A DNA stretch of 12,313 nucleotides from a bacterium (GTDB taxonomy: Bacteria; Patescibacteria; Paceibacteria; UBA9973; SBAW01): positions 1-12,313 of the forward strand of contig JAKAIP010000004.1 of NCBI GenBank assembly GCA_021825025.1. The letters run 5' to 3'. Position 1 is the first letter of the stretch. Every line of letters starts with the position of its first letter. The notes beneath the pieces were generated by a model. The model searched no databases. It saw nothing but the letters and a program-made list of their open reading frames with translations, and was not told where the DNA came from. Shown here piece by piece: positions 1 through 5,804 of this stretch. The position numbers were made by a program, and so were the translations under genes.

Positions 1-9
1 GAGTCTCGT

Positions 10-318
10 ATGGCAGATATCCGCAAGATGTATAAGAACGGCGGCAGCGCCGAGCTCGACGATAGTGGATACGCTACCAAGCTTAATGAATACGGTCTTG
101 GTATCGACTTTGTGCCCGCGCATACGTTCGAAGGCCAGACCCAAGGATATACCCGCTATCAGATCTCATGGGGCGGACCGTCCGAAGAGTTCCGCGTATT
201 CACCGTAGTGCCGCGTGTTGAGTTCTGGTATATGGACCGGTTCGACGGTGCGCATATCACACTCAATCAAAAAGATGCCAACATTATCCGCGATATCGTC
301 GGTAAGGCGACAATATAG
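10..318 (+). CDS. Hypothetical phage-type protein (102 aa)
   Basis: No function is known to me. The ATG at 10 opens a 102-residue soluble protein with no membrane segment. The middle, around residues 50-75, carries the string SWGGPSEEFRVF followed by an aromatic-rich stretch (VEFWYMDRFDGA). I recall this pattern from small conserved phage and plasmid proteins of unknown role, but that is memory, not a search. The gene stops four bases before the start of the clamp-like gene and probably shares its transcript. No Shine-Dalgarno sequence precedes the start, although only nine upstream bases are visible, so an earlier start outside the window cannot be excluded. Confidence 0.8.
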   Translation: MADIRKMYKNGGSAELDDSGYATKLNEYGLGIDFVPAHTFEGQTQGYTRYQISWGGPSEEFRVFTVVPRVEFWYMDRFDGAHITLNQKDANIIRDIVGKATI

Positions 319-322
319 GCTT

Positions 323-784
323 ATGCAAACATCTTCAACAACAAAAGCGCTTGCACGTTGTGCGTCCATTGCTAAAACAAAGCCAACACTTGCAACCGTA
401 GCCCATATAGGCGAGTATCTGTATTCCACTGACTCATTCAAAGCGGTCATTGTTAAAGCAGAACACGACAACCAGGGCGCGCCGGTATTCTACAACGCGC
501 GAATGCTCGCAATCTATCCGAACGGTATACCATCAACTGAGGCGCGTTCGAGTGAGCGCCAGGATCATGAATACCCGGACGTGCAAAAAGTGTACGACGA
601 ACGCCGCGAAAAAGCCGAAAAGCTCGCCACGTTCAATGTACGATACCTGCTTGATTGTCTTGCGGTGCTCAAAGCGGATAAAGTCGAAGACGTGACGCTA
701 TACATGAAAGGTGGCGACACGTTCGCCCCGCTCATTATGGAAGGCGGAAACGTCCGCGCGATAGTAATGCCATTGAATCGTTAG
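323..784 (+). CDS. Short beta sliding clamp-like protein (153 aa)
   Basis: The protein probably acts as, or imitates, part of the DNA polymerase III beta clamp, the ring that tethers polymerases and repair enzymes to DNA. The C-terminal third (residues about 104-153) matches the last segment of DnaN: FNVRYLLDCLAVLK, then a strand ending in MEGG, then a terminal IVMPLNR. E. coli DnaN has FNVSYVLDVLNALK and ends in VMPMRL. Before it, around residues 85-95, YPDVQKVY resembles the FPDY-type strand of the clamp. Full clamps are about 370 residues with three domains, so this one is less than half length. ATG 323 lies just after the preceding stop; an in-frame ATG at 215 would overlap the upstream gene by about 100 bases and is unlikely. 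The C-terminal match is strong, but ring formation is unknown. Confidence 0.82.
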   Translation: MQTSSTTKALARCASIAKTKPTLATVAHIGEYLYSTDSFKAVIVKAEHDNQGAPVFYNARMLAIYPNGIPSTEARSSERQDHEYPDVQKVYDERREKAEKLATFNVRYLLDCLAVLKADKVEDVTLYMKGGDTFAPLIMEGGNVRAIVMPLNR

Positions 785-785
785 T

Positions 786-1025
786 ATGAAAATCTACGCA
801 AAGATCACCGACAGCCGCGGCAAGACAGAAGGCAAGGGCGATGACAGCTACCTTGAGGTGCTGTTGAACAAAGGCAATGCAAACCGCTTCCTGATTGCGT
901 TCGATGGCGACGGCATCAGCCTTCTCGATTATGGCACCGGCAGATGGTATATCATCGAATACGGTGGCACCATAACACTACCGAAAGGCGCACAGTTCAC
1001 ATTGTCAGAAGGTCGCAACAAGTAA
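786..1025 (+). CDS. Hypothetical protein (79 aa)
   Basis: No function is recognised. It starts one base after the stop of the clamp-like gene and ends about 40 bases before a strong terminator, so it is the last gene of this transcription unit. The sequence alternates short charged and hydrophobic stretches (KITDSRGK, then FLIAFDGDGISLL, then WYIIEYGG), which suggests a small all-beta fold. The start of the protein reminds me of a widespread small phage family beginning with a YAKI-type strand and a glycine-rich turn, but I cannot confirm this. There is no Shine-Dalgarno sequence; translation is probably coupled to the gene before it. Confidence 0.75.
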   Translation: MKIYAKITDSRGKTEGKGDDSYLEVLLNKGNANRFLIAFDGDGISLLDYGTGRWYIIEYGGTITLPKGAQFTLSEGRNK

Positions 1026-1065
1026 AGGCAAAACGCAACACGGCGCGCTATAAGCGCCGAAAAGC

Positions 1066-1107
1066 AAAAAGCCGCACTATACTAGCCAGTGCGGCTTTTT
1101 CGTATTC
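1066..1107 (+). terminator. Strong Rho-independent terminator, probably bidirectional
   Basis: A perfect 13-bp stem pairs 1066-1078 (five A, then GCCGCACT) with 1088-1100 (AGTGCGGC, then five T) around a 9-nt loop. The T run serves the rightward operon, and the A run on the left arm would serve leftward transcription. A smaller 6-bp hairpin (CGGCGC/GCGCCG, 1041-1059) sits just upstream. Confidence 0.88.
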
Positions 1108-1282
1108 GCATATCCGGACACCATAAACCGCTCCTGCTCCGATTGAATCGACAGGGGAACACAACACAACACAACTACCACAACGAACGATCGGTTTTCC
1201 GTGTACTGGCTTGAGCATCTGAATCGGTCGATATTCAGATCCTCAAAAACATTACAGGGAAAAAATAATCATATACACGTGT
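1101..1282. other. Intergenic control region with inverted repeats
   Basis: I see no gene here. The stretch holds a short ACACA tandem run near 1159-1174, a long imperfect hairpin at 1211-1246 and a 12-bp palindrome at 1273-1284 that runs into the next start codon. No good -35/-10 pair is visible; TATACA at 1272-1277 is a possible -10 without a clear -35 partner. Confidence 0.5.
1211..1246. promoter_or_regulatory. Long inverted repeat upstream of the 1283 gene
   Basis: The arm TTGAG-C-ATCTGAAT (1211-1224) pairs with ATTCAGAT-C-CTCAA (1233-1246): 13 base pairs broken by one C-C mismatch around an 8-nt loop. No T run follows on either strand, so it is not a simple terminator. It could be an operator or a leader hairpin. 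Confidence 0.5.
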
Positions 1283-1615
1283 ATGAAATATAAAGTTATC
1301 TACGGTGGCAACTACGTCACCGAAGCAGTAAGCGTCGATCAGGTTCAGGAAGAGTTTGCGCGCGACATTGACCAGTACGCAGTCCGCATCATCGCAGTTG
1401 AAGAGTTGTCCGAGATCGCACGAGCTCCGCAGACTACAGCAGCTGTCGCATCAGAAGAAGCATCTGCACCCGCAGAAGGTACTGCACCAGCAGATACCAC
1501 TAACAATGACGGGCCGAAGACCGCGGAAGTTGACGGCGCAGAGGTAACCGCACAGCCGGAAGCTCCGGCGGAAACCACCCTACAGTCCGATACCCTGGTC
1601 GCCTCGCAGAATTAG
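1283..1615 (+). CDS. Acidic protein with disordered Ala/Thr/Glu/Pro tail (110 aa)
   Basis: Not recognised. Residues 1-46 look folded (MKYKVIYGGNYVTEA, then a helix-like segment ending in EELSEIAR). Residues 47-110 are a low-complexity tail rich in Ala, Thr, Glu, Pro and Asp with no Lys or Arg except one Lys, so it is strongly acidic and almost certainly disordered. The start codon overlaps a 12-bp palindrome and has no Shine-Dalgarno sequence at normal spacing (CAGGGA lies more than 20 bases upstream). It is the first gene of the second rightward run. An acidic disordered tail could bind basic proteins or mimic nucleic acid, but nothing here proves that. Confidence 0.72.
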   Translation: MKYKVIYGGNYVTEAVSVDQVQEEFARDIDQYAVRIIAVEELSEIARAPQTTAAVASEEASAPAEGTAPADTTNNDGPKTAEVDGAEVTAQPEAPAETTLQSDTLVASQN

Positions 1616-1623
1616 ATAGCCTT

Positions 1624-1649
1624 AAAATCGATCGTAGAGGGTCGATTTT
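1624..1649. terminator. AT-rich intergenic hairpin, weak terminator or attenuator
   Basis: AAAATCGA (1624-1631) pairs perfectly with TCGATTTT (1642-1649) around a 10-nt loop. The T bases are inside the stem, so any termination would be partial. It separates the two acidic-protein genes. Confidence 0.4.
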
Positions 1650-1659
1650 ACACAAAACT

Positions 1660-1839
1660 ATGAAACTATCTATAGATCTTGCCATCAGACGGACCGTCGA
1701 AGTGGAATGCGAAAACCCCGATGAAGGCCGCCAGAAGGCGAAAGAAATCCTCATCGAAGATCTCACTGACGAGCTGCTGCACGATGAATTCGACCGGAGC
1801 GGTATCGAGACAGAGGAAATCACAGAAGTGCGTGAATAA
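1660..1839 (+). CDS. Small acidic hypothetical protein (59 aa)
   Basis: The ATG at 1660 opens a 59-residue frame ending with TAA at 1837-1839. The protein begins MKLSIDLAIRRTVEVE and continues into a charged helix (DEGRQKAKEIL) and an acidic C-terminus. The pattern of a beta strand, then ECENPDEGRQKA, then a helix is common among small phage proteins of unknown function. Similarity in layout to the preceding acidic protein (strand, then a helix beginning near a Val-Asp or Pro-Asp) is loose. No Shine-Dalgarno sequence is present. Overlapping frames in this stretch are longer but have non-protein-like composition, which is why I prefer this one. Confidence 0.62.
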   Translation: MKLSIDLAIRRTVEVECENPDEGRQKAKEILIEDLTDELLHDEFDRSGIETEEITEVRE

Positions 1840-1847
1840 TGAGTTTC

Positions 1848-1883
1848 GTGACAGTCATCATCCATTCAGAAGATGACTGTCAC
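1848..1883. promoter_or_regulatory. Perfect 12-bp inverted repeat before the RHH gene
   Basis: GTGACAGTCATC (1848-1859) pairs without mismatch with GATGACTGTCAC (1872-1883) around a 12-nt loop. No T run follows on either strand, so it is a poor terminator candidate. Its place about 80 bases upstream of a probable ribbon-helix-helix protein gene makes an autoregulatory operator possible. Confidence 0.5.
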
Positions 1884-1964
1884 ATAAACTTATTACTCAT
1901 CGTCAAGTTATCTACAGGTACGATTTTACTTTTAGTCAAACGGTTAGATAATAAATACAGAAGT

Positions 1965-2459
1965 ATGGCAAAGATAAAACTTATTGGTACGATCCCCGAT
2001 CAGATGCTTGATATGATCAACGAGATAATGGAAGCCACCTATGCGAAAAATCGCATGGAAATGTTCCGAAATCTTGTGCTTAGCGAGCACCGTCGCATGT
2101 TCGGAGCGAAAAAGTCCGACAAAAAGCATCCGGGCGAAAGAATCTGCGAGATGCTCGAGGGAACGATCGATAATGGTATGTGCACTTTCACACGCTACGC
2201 CGCCTTCGGTCAGTTGCTCCGGACCTATGAAATGACGGTACCGGTGGAAATGCTCACTGAAGAGTTGGTATCGACTCAGTATCAGCCGTCTGTTCATGAG
2301 GTGCGAAAGTTACAAGAGCAGGGTGCGCAATTATTATTGGATAAGACACAACAAAAAGACCATGAATCAAGTGGAAAAGGTGCTATCGAAGGTGGTACAC
2401 TTAATGGAGAAGCGAGCGGCGATCGACAAGGAGATAGCGGCAATCATGCATCTCAATGA
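1965..2459 (+). CDS. Probable ribbon-helix-helix DNA-binding protein (164 aa)
   Basis: Residues 1-45 fit the ribbon-helix-helix pattern of small DNA-binding proteins: a short strand (KIKLIGTIPDQ), a first helix (MLDMINEIMEATYA), a turn with KNRMEMFRN, and a second helix (LVLSEHRRM). Such proteins usually bind operators as dimers. The rest, to residue about 125, is unrecognised, and the final 40 residues are a Gly/Ser/Asp-rich tail. I chose ATG 1965 because the in-frame sequence before it (from 1839) crosses a long inverted repeat and reads as non-protein-like. The last 98 bases are also read in the +1 frame by the next gene, which may explain the odd tail. The DNA-binding call is by pattern only. 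Confidence 0.65.
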   Translation: MAKIKLIGTIPDQMLDMINEIMEATYAKNRMEMFRNLVLSEHRRMFGAKKSDKKHPGERICEMLEGTIDNGMCTFTRYAAFGQLLRTYEMTVPVEMLTEELVSTQYQPSVHEVRKLQEQGAQLLLDKTQQKDHESSGKGAIEGGTLNGEASGDRQGDSGNHASQ

Positions 2460-2760
2460 TGATGCTGAGGTTGAACCGCTCCGTCAGTCGAAAGTGAAAA
2501 AGGTTCGTCACTGCACCTATTGCGGTAAGACGGGCCACACATCGCGAAAATGCCCAAAGTTCGAAGGCGGTGAACTGAAAAAGTCAGTTGAAAAGAAGCA
2601 TCGCGTGCTCGATCCCATCGAGTTCGGAATGATTCAAGATCGAAAAACAGACGGTTTCAGTAGTCTCGAAGTGTCGCAGGAGCTGGAGATCGACATCGCA
2701 GACGTCAATGGTGCGTGGATGTTCACGACATACGAGCATTACAAGAAGGCTAAGCACTAA
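2362..2760 (+). CDS. CCHC zinc-knuckle protein (132 aa)
   Basis: Residues 1-34 form a likely coiled-coil helix (MNQVEKVLSKVVHLMEKR and on to IAAIMHLND). Residues about 53-66 are a textbook zinc knuckle, C-x2-C-x4-H-x4-C (CTYCGKTGHTSRKC), flanked by many lysines. The family binds single-stranded nucleic acid, best known from retroviral Gag and eukaryotic RNA-binding proteins, and is uncommon in bacteria and phages. The C-terminus (SSLEVSQELEIDIADVNGAW) looks like a small helix-turn-helix. The frame is open back to 2296, but ATG 2362 gives a sensible N-terminus. The first 98 bases overlap the previous gene in another frame; a start at 2406 or 2446 would shorten the overlap. The role may be binding phage mRNA or ssDNA. 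Confidence 0.78.
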   Translation: MNQVEKVLSKVVHLMEKRAAIDKEIAAIMHLNDDAEVEPLRQSKVKKVRHCTYCGKTGHTSRKCPKFEGGELKKSVEKKHRVLDPIEFGMIQDRKTDGFSSLEVSQELEIDIADVNGAWMFTTYEHYKKAKH

Positions 2761-2764
2761 TCTT

Positions 2765-3034
2765 ATGGCACAGCAAAAATTACAACCGTATCACACCAAT
2801 AAACCGGGAGCGAAGAAGTTCGTGACGTTCAAAGATGGATCGGCAATCGTATTTCCGAAGACGAAGGTGCACAAGTTCGAAGCGGCGCGCCACGGCGGCA
2901 CTCCGGTGTCCGCAGGGTTCATGACCAAGAACGACAATAAGGTTCAGATCTTCGGTCACTCCGATAGCTTGCAAATGAAGCCGAAGGCGGGCGACACGGC
3001 GAAGTTGAAAAAAGCATTAAAGATCACTAAGTAA
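2765..3034 (+). CDS. Small basic hypothetical protein (89 aa)
   Basis: Not recognised. It begins MAQQKLQPYHTNKPGAKKF and is rich in Lys throughout, ending in a Lys-rich tail (KLKKALKITK). The middle contains a strand-like segment (FVTFKDGSAIVFPK) and several Gly and His residues. The basic charge suggests nucleic-acid contact, but no motif supports a specific role. The start lies four bases after the preceding stop, in the same operon, without a Shine-Dalgarno sequence. An ATG further upstream at 2708 would overlap the zinc-knuckle gene and is not favoured. Confidence 0.72.
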   Translation: MAQQKLQPYHTNKPGAKKFVTFKDGSAIVFPKTKVHKFEAARHGGTPVSAGFMTKNDNKVQIFGHSDSLQMKPKAGDTAKLKKALKITK

Positions 3035-3046
3035 ACGTAAACTACC

Positions 3047-3325
3047 ATGAAACCGCTCAAAAAAATTGCAAAGAAGCCGAAGATCGTTAAAAAACCCACT
3101 GACGCACAGATTTTGAGTGCAGTTAGAGCCGCTTTTCACGCCCCAGAAGGTGATGATATTGTGAAATGGGCACTACATATCATGGATATGCGCGGGAAAG
3201 AGTATGAAGCTGGATATCGGTGTGGTGTAAGCGAGACAGTTGGTTATCTGCAACGGAGTTTCATTAATCGCTTTTTCATCGATTTAGAAGGGGTGAGAAA
3301 ATATTTATTAGATAGATTGCATTAA
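3047..3325 (+). CDS. Hypothetical protein with Lys-rich N-terminus (92 aa)
   Basis: Not recognised. The first 17 residues are almost all Lys, Pro and Ile (KKIAKKPKIVKKP), a flexible basic leader that could contact nucleic acid. The remainder reads as a compact helical domain: DAQILSAVRAAFHA, then DIVKWALHIMDMRGKEYEAGY, then a final helix ending in YLLDRLH. It follows the previous gene by 12 bases and ends one base before the next start, so it is co-transcribed. No membrane segment or metal site is present. Confidence 0.72.
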   Translation: MKPLKKIAKKPKIVKKPTDAQILSAVRAAFHAPEGDDIVKWALHIMDMRGKEYEAGYRCGVSETVGYLQRSFINRFFIDLEGVRKYLLDRLH

Positions 3326-3326
3326 T

Positions 3327-3572
3327 ATGACCAAAAATCTCCTCTACACCGTTCTCGGAGCTCTCATTGCGGTTCCGTTCTTCACGTTCGCAGCGGCAAA
3401 TCTTACGCAGCAAACAAAATTGCTCACGCTTCCGAATAATGATGGAAGGATCTACCGCACGTATGATGTTCAGACGAACACAGTGTGCTATGTGTCAGTG
3501 ACGACGTCATTGTGGGCGGACAAGTCGTTCAACTCATCAAGTATCTCGTGCCTGCCGTATTACAACCGTTAA
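3327..3572 (+). CDS. Small secreted or membrane-anchored protein (81 aa)
   Basis: The N-terminus is a Sec-type signal: short basic start (MTKN), a hydrophobic core (LLYTVLGALIAVPFFTF) and an AAA stretch that would suit signal peptidase cleavage near residue 24. The mature part is about 57 residues, has two cysteines (in NTVCYVS and SISCLPYY) that could form a disulfide outside the cytoplasm, and is rich in Ser, Thr and Asn. There is no lipobox cysteine next to the hydrophobic core. In a phage this could be a superinfection-exclusion or envelope protein, but nothing identifies it. It sits between cytoplasmic-type genes in one operon. Confidence 0.74.
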   Translation: MTKNLLYTVLGALIAVPFFTFAAANLTQQTKLLTLPNNDGRIYRTYDVQTNTVCYVSVTTSLWADKSFNSSSISCLPYYNR

Positions 3573-3581
3573 TTGGTTATT

Positions 3582-3839
3582 ATGGAAACACCAACACCAT
3601 CACCATACGTTGCCCCGACGCAGATAGTTGAACTGAGCGAAGAACAGCTAGCGTTGCTGGCATCTGCGCTGGGGTGCAAGACGGTGATTGTCATTGCCAC
3701 CGATCAGACGATTCCGTGCGGTCATGCTACTAACTCATGTCCAGGACACATGTTCTCGATCCAAGCGAACGTCGACAAGCAATATGCCATGGCCTTACTC
3801 ACATTACTCGTTAAAAAATTCAATCATGACTCACGATGA
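3582..3839 (+). CDS. Hypothetical protein (85 aa)
   Basis: Not recognised. After a Pro/Thr-rich start (METPTPSPYVAPTQ) comes a helix (LSEEQLALLASALG), a Cys-and-His-containing central section (CKTV..., IPCGHATNSCPGHMF) and a last helix (KQYAMALLTLLVKKF). The CGHATNSCPGH segment could bind a metal, although the spacing C-x-H-x4-C-x2-H is not a standard family I know. I prefer ATG 3582 to the in-frame TTG at 3573. The 3' end overlaps the next gene by 14 bases, which indicates translational coupling. Confidence 0.7.
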   Translation: METPTPSPYVAPTQIVELSEEQLALLASALGCKTVIVIATDQTIPCGHATNSCPGHMFSIQANVDKQYAMALLTLLVKKFNHDSR

Positions 3840-4101
3840 TCGGTTGGATAAGCTGAAAGCACGCCTGATAGATAGTGGTGATTCGACCACGTCGGTAACT
3901 ACGAGCGTAACCCTGCTTGGGCAAATGTACGCCGTCAGCGTAAGTTTGAATGGTACAAACATTGAAGAGGCTATTAGAGAAGCCTTAACATCTATAAAAA
4001 ATACCGCTTTCTTGAAAATCCAGTTTCCTGAAGAAACAGAACAACAGCTGGAAGACCGAATGGCAACTGGAGATTATACCGAAGTCATCATAACTATATA
4101 A
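3826..4101 (+). CDS. Hypothetical protein (91 aa)
   Basis: Not recognised. It starts inside the end of the preceding gene (14-base overlap, different frame) and stops two bases before the next. The protein opens with a charged helix (MTHDDRLDKLKARLI), followed by a Ser/Thr-rich strand region (DSTTSVTTSVTLLG, then YAVSVSLNG), a helix (IEEAIREALTSI) and a last strand-helix-strand ending in YTEVIITI. This beta-alpha arrangement may be a small alpha/beta domain, but I see no catalytic or binding motif. A longer frame back to 3688 would overlap the upstream gene by about 150 bases and is rejected. Confidence 0.7.
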   Translation: MTHDDRLDKLKARLIDSGDSTTSVTTSVTLLGQMYAVSVSLNGTNIEEAIREALTSIKNTAFLKIQFPEETEQQLEDRMATGDYTEVIITI

Positions 4102-4103
4102 CT

Positions 4104-4433
4104 ATGCTTAGAGACCAATACCTTTCACGATTCAGTAAGATCACAACAGATCTCTACGAGCTCACCGCGCGCAAGAGCGCCGACTATTCGGGCACCGCGG
4201 ATCCGTTTCACAACTTCCGTGCGTGCGAAGACTTCGGCGTTCCGATGGTCAAAGGCATCCTCGTGCGCATGAGCGACAAGATGAGCAGGGCGGGTAATCT
4301 GCTCAATTCGCCGGATGCTCCGCAAGTCGCCGACGAGCGCGTCATCGACACACTCCGTGACCTCGCGGTGTACGCAATCATCCTCAGCATTATCATCGAA
4401 GAGCAGGCAGATAAACCGTGCAGGGTTGAATAA
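4104..4433 (+). CDS. DUF1599 / nucleotide modification associated domain 1-like protein (109 aa)
   Basis: The protein matches the pattern I know from DUF1599 (nucleotide modification associated domain 1): an early KSADYSG, then DPFHNFRACEDFGV, then GILVRMSDKMSRAGNLL, then ERVIDTLRDLAVYAIIL. This all-helical family is related in fold to MazG-like nucleotide pyrophosphohydrolases and has been linked by gene context to modified bases in phage DNA. Asp and Glu residues in SDK and DTLRDLA would be the metal or nucleotide contacts by analogy. Length is typical. It follows the previous gene by two bases. No base-modifying enzyme (thymidylate synthase, methylase or hydroxylase) is visible in this window, so a substrate cannot be named. 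Confidence 0.8.
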   Translation: MLRDQYLSRFSKITTDLYELTARKSADYSGTADPFHNFRACEDFGVPMVKGILVRMSDKMSRAGNLLNSPDAPQVADERVIDTLRDLAVYAIILSIIIEEQADKPCRVE

Positions 4434-4522
4434 AATGTTCGGATTCTCTTTGTACACCAGTTATTTATTATTAGTTTGTAACTCTTAAAAGAAAGTATGA
4501 AAAAGAATAAAAGCACTGCCGT

Positions 4523-4753
4523 ATGGACAAGTTGAACGAGCTTAAACAGAAGATAAGAGCAGCAGGATGCTCGGAGCCATTTTCATTGGCCGACGTTCTG
4601 AGGGCTATAGGGATACATGGCAAAGAAGGTGTATACCCGCCACAGCTTCTTGCAGTTGGACATCCTGCTCGCTGGGACCTCACCAAAGACAACCTTGACG
4701 ACCAGTCTACCGAATGTATTTCTTTCCTTACCAGCGTGCTTTGTAATAAATGA
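4523..4753 (+). CDS. Hypothetical protein (76 aa)
   Basis: Not recognised. A helix (MDKLNELKQKIRAAG) is followed by FSLADVLRAIG, which reads like the start of a small helical domain, then GVYPPQLLAVGHPARWDL. The pattern of a short helix, a Leu-rich segment and then a substrate-like loop resembles families of small proteins that I recall from phages of uncultivated bacteria, and it starts a block of four such genes (4523-6221). An ATG at 4497 opens only 12 codons in another frame and overlaps this start; it might be a leader peptide but is probably chance. No Shine-Dalgarno sequence is seen. Confidence 0.65.
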   Translation: MDKLNELKQKIRAAGCSEPFSLADVLRAIGIHGKEGVYPPQLLAVGHPARWDLTKDNLDDQSTECISFLTSVLCNK

Positions 4754-4757
4754 TACC

Positions 4758-5300
4758 ATGATCCACATCTACCAACCAGAAAGCAACAACACTCCTGAGC
4801 ACTGCCGCGTGTGTGGGAAGGATGAAAATGCTCACCAAATCATCCGCGAACAGATCGAAACCATACTCAAAGGAACCGCTCTCAAGACACTCGACCAAGT
4901 GCCGCAGGTTGCCGATCAAATCCTCTCTCTCATTTCCTCCTATTACATACCCCGTGAGAGGGTGGAGGAGGAGATAGTCGGTTTTGCTGTTATTACAAGA
5001 GTCGGGAGTCAATTTATCGACTTCAAGGAACACAAAGAGTGGGCAGAAAGTCATCAGAAAGATACCCTAGATTGTATAGTCGTTCCTGCTAAAGTTGTGT
5101 TCTCCGCGCCCTCCTCGATAACAAAGACTAACATGAAAAACAAACAACAAAAAGATACGAAGGAATGCTGCTACCAATCAGTCTTCGAAGAGACTGCTGT
5201 ACGAGTCGGACGATGCTCGTATTCTTGCAATCATTGTGGACATGATGTGAGCATGCTTTGGGCATTTTATATGCTGGCAAAGCACGATGCTAAAAAATGA
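4758..5300 (+). CDS. Cys-rich hypothetical protein with N- and C-terminal zinc-like motifs (180 aa)
   Basis: Not recognised. Residues 16-26 read CRVCGKDENAH, a CxxC-plus-His arrangement suited to one metal ion. The last 30 residues hold a second set, CSYSCNHCGH, together with the CC pair in KECCYQ. The middle, residues 27-110, is helical (HQIIREQIETILKG, then DQILSLISSYYI). I chose ATG 4758, four bases after the previous stop; the frame is open further upstream but would overlap the whole preceding gene. An in-frame ATG at 5133 preceded by a Thr/Asn-rich linker could start a separate 55-residue protein, so this may be a fusion of two small Cys-rich units. The role is unknown; small zinc-binding adapter or regulator is only a guess. 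Confidence 0.7.
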   Translation: MIHIYQPESNNTPEHCRVCGKDENAHQIIREQIETILKGTALKTLDQVPQVADQILSLISSYYIPRERVEEEIVGFAVITRVGSQFIDFKEHKEWAESHQKDTLDCIVVPAKVVFSAPSSITKTNMKNKQQKDTKECCYQSVFEETAVRVGRCSYSCNHCGHDVSMLWAFYMLAKHDAKK

Positions 5301-5301
5301 T

Positions 5302-5802
5302 ATGAAAACCCTTAAACAACAAATAAAAGCCTACAAGTTCGACTGGGTCAACTCAGATATCGAACAGAACTTCAAAGCGGAATCTGTACGAGAAGGAATG
5401 AAGGTTTTTCACTTCAATCAGTACGTTTCTTCTGAAGAAGCGATAGCAAAGATGAAGAAAGAAGGATACTTGCCAGCAAATCTGTCTGAGTTACTGACTT
5501 ATGCGAAGAATGAATGGGATGGAAAGGATTTGGTAGTTGCTCTAGGCTCGGTCGCGGAGCTGGATGGCAGTCGCCGTGTGCCGTTCCTCCACAGGTACGC
5601 TTCCGAGCGGGTCCTCAGCCTGTATTGGTTCGACAACGGTTGGGGTCCGGTCTGCCGCTTCCTCGTCGTACCTAGCACTCAGTCTCTTGAACCTAAATCC
5701 TCTAGCTCTTTGACCCTTGAGCCCTTGGACGCTCGCATGAAAAAATTGGAAGCCCGCATGAAGAAGCTGGAGAGCCTTATTAACCCTGAATTGTTAAAGT
5801 AG
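5302..5802 (+). CDS. Hypothetical protein with C-terminal coiled coil (166 aa)
   Basis: The start ATG 5302 lies one base after the previous stop. The N-terminus (MKTLKQQIKAYKFDWVNSDI) matches a layout I recall from phage-like regions of candidate-phyla bacteria; no function is known. Residues about 30-120 form a mixed alpha/beta domain (YVSSEEAIAKMKKEGYLPA, then LVVALGSVAEL, then RVLSLYWFDNGWGPVCRFLVV). The C-terminus repeats RMKKLEA and RMKKLES back to back, a clear heptad coiled coil that would make dimers or trimers. The DNA encoding it is a near-exact 21-base tandem duplication. A Ser/Leu/Pro linker (SSSSLTLEPLD) separates the two parts. Confidence 0.75.
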   Translation: MKTLKQQIKAYKFDWVNSDIEQNFKAESVREGMKVFHFNQYVSSEEAIAKMKKEGYLPANLSELLTYAKNEWDGKDLVVALGSVAELDGSRRVPFLHRYASERVLSLYWFDNGWGPVCRFLVVPSTQSLEPKSSSSLTLEPLDARMKKLEARMKKLESLINPELLK

Positions 5803-5804
5803 AT

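Noticed and set aside
1159..1174. ACACA tandem run as a CRISPR-like or iteron array.
   Set aside because: Only about three copies of a five-base unit with no spacers; simple low-complexity sequence.
1908..1916. TTATCTACA as a second DnaA box.
   Set aside because: It differs from the TTATNCACA consensus at a core position and has no companion boxes nearby.
2514..2556. The CCHC motif as evidence for a retroelement or Gag-like protein.
   Set aside because: No reverse transcriptase, integrase or protease motifs surround it; only the knuckle is shared.
4497..4535. A 12-codon frame (MKKNKSTAVWTS) overlapping the start of the 4523 gene, possible leader peptide.
   Set aside because: No regulatory codon run, no terminator or attenuator after it, and chance is likely at this length.
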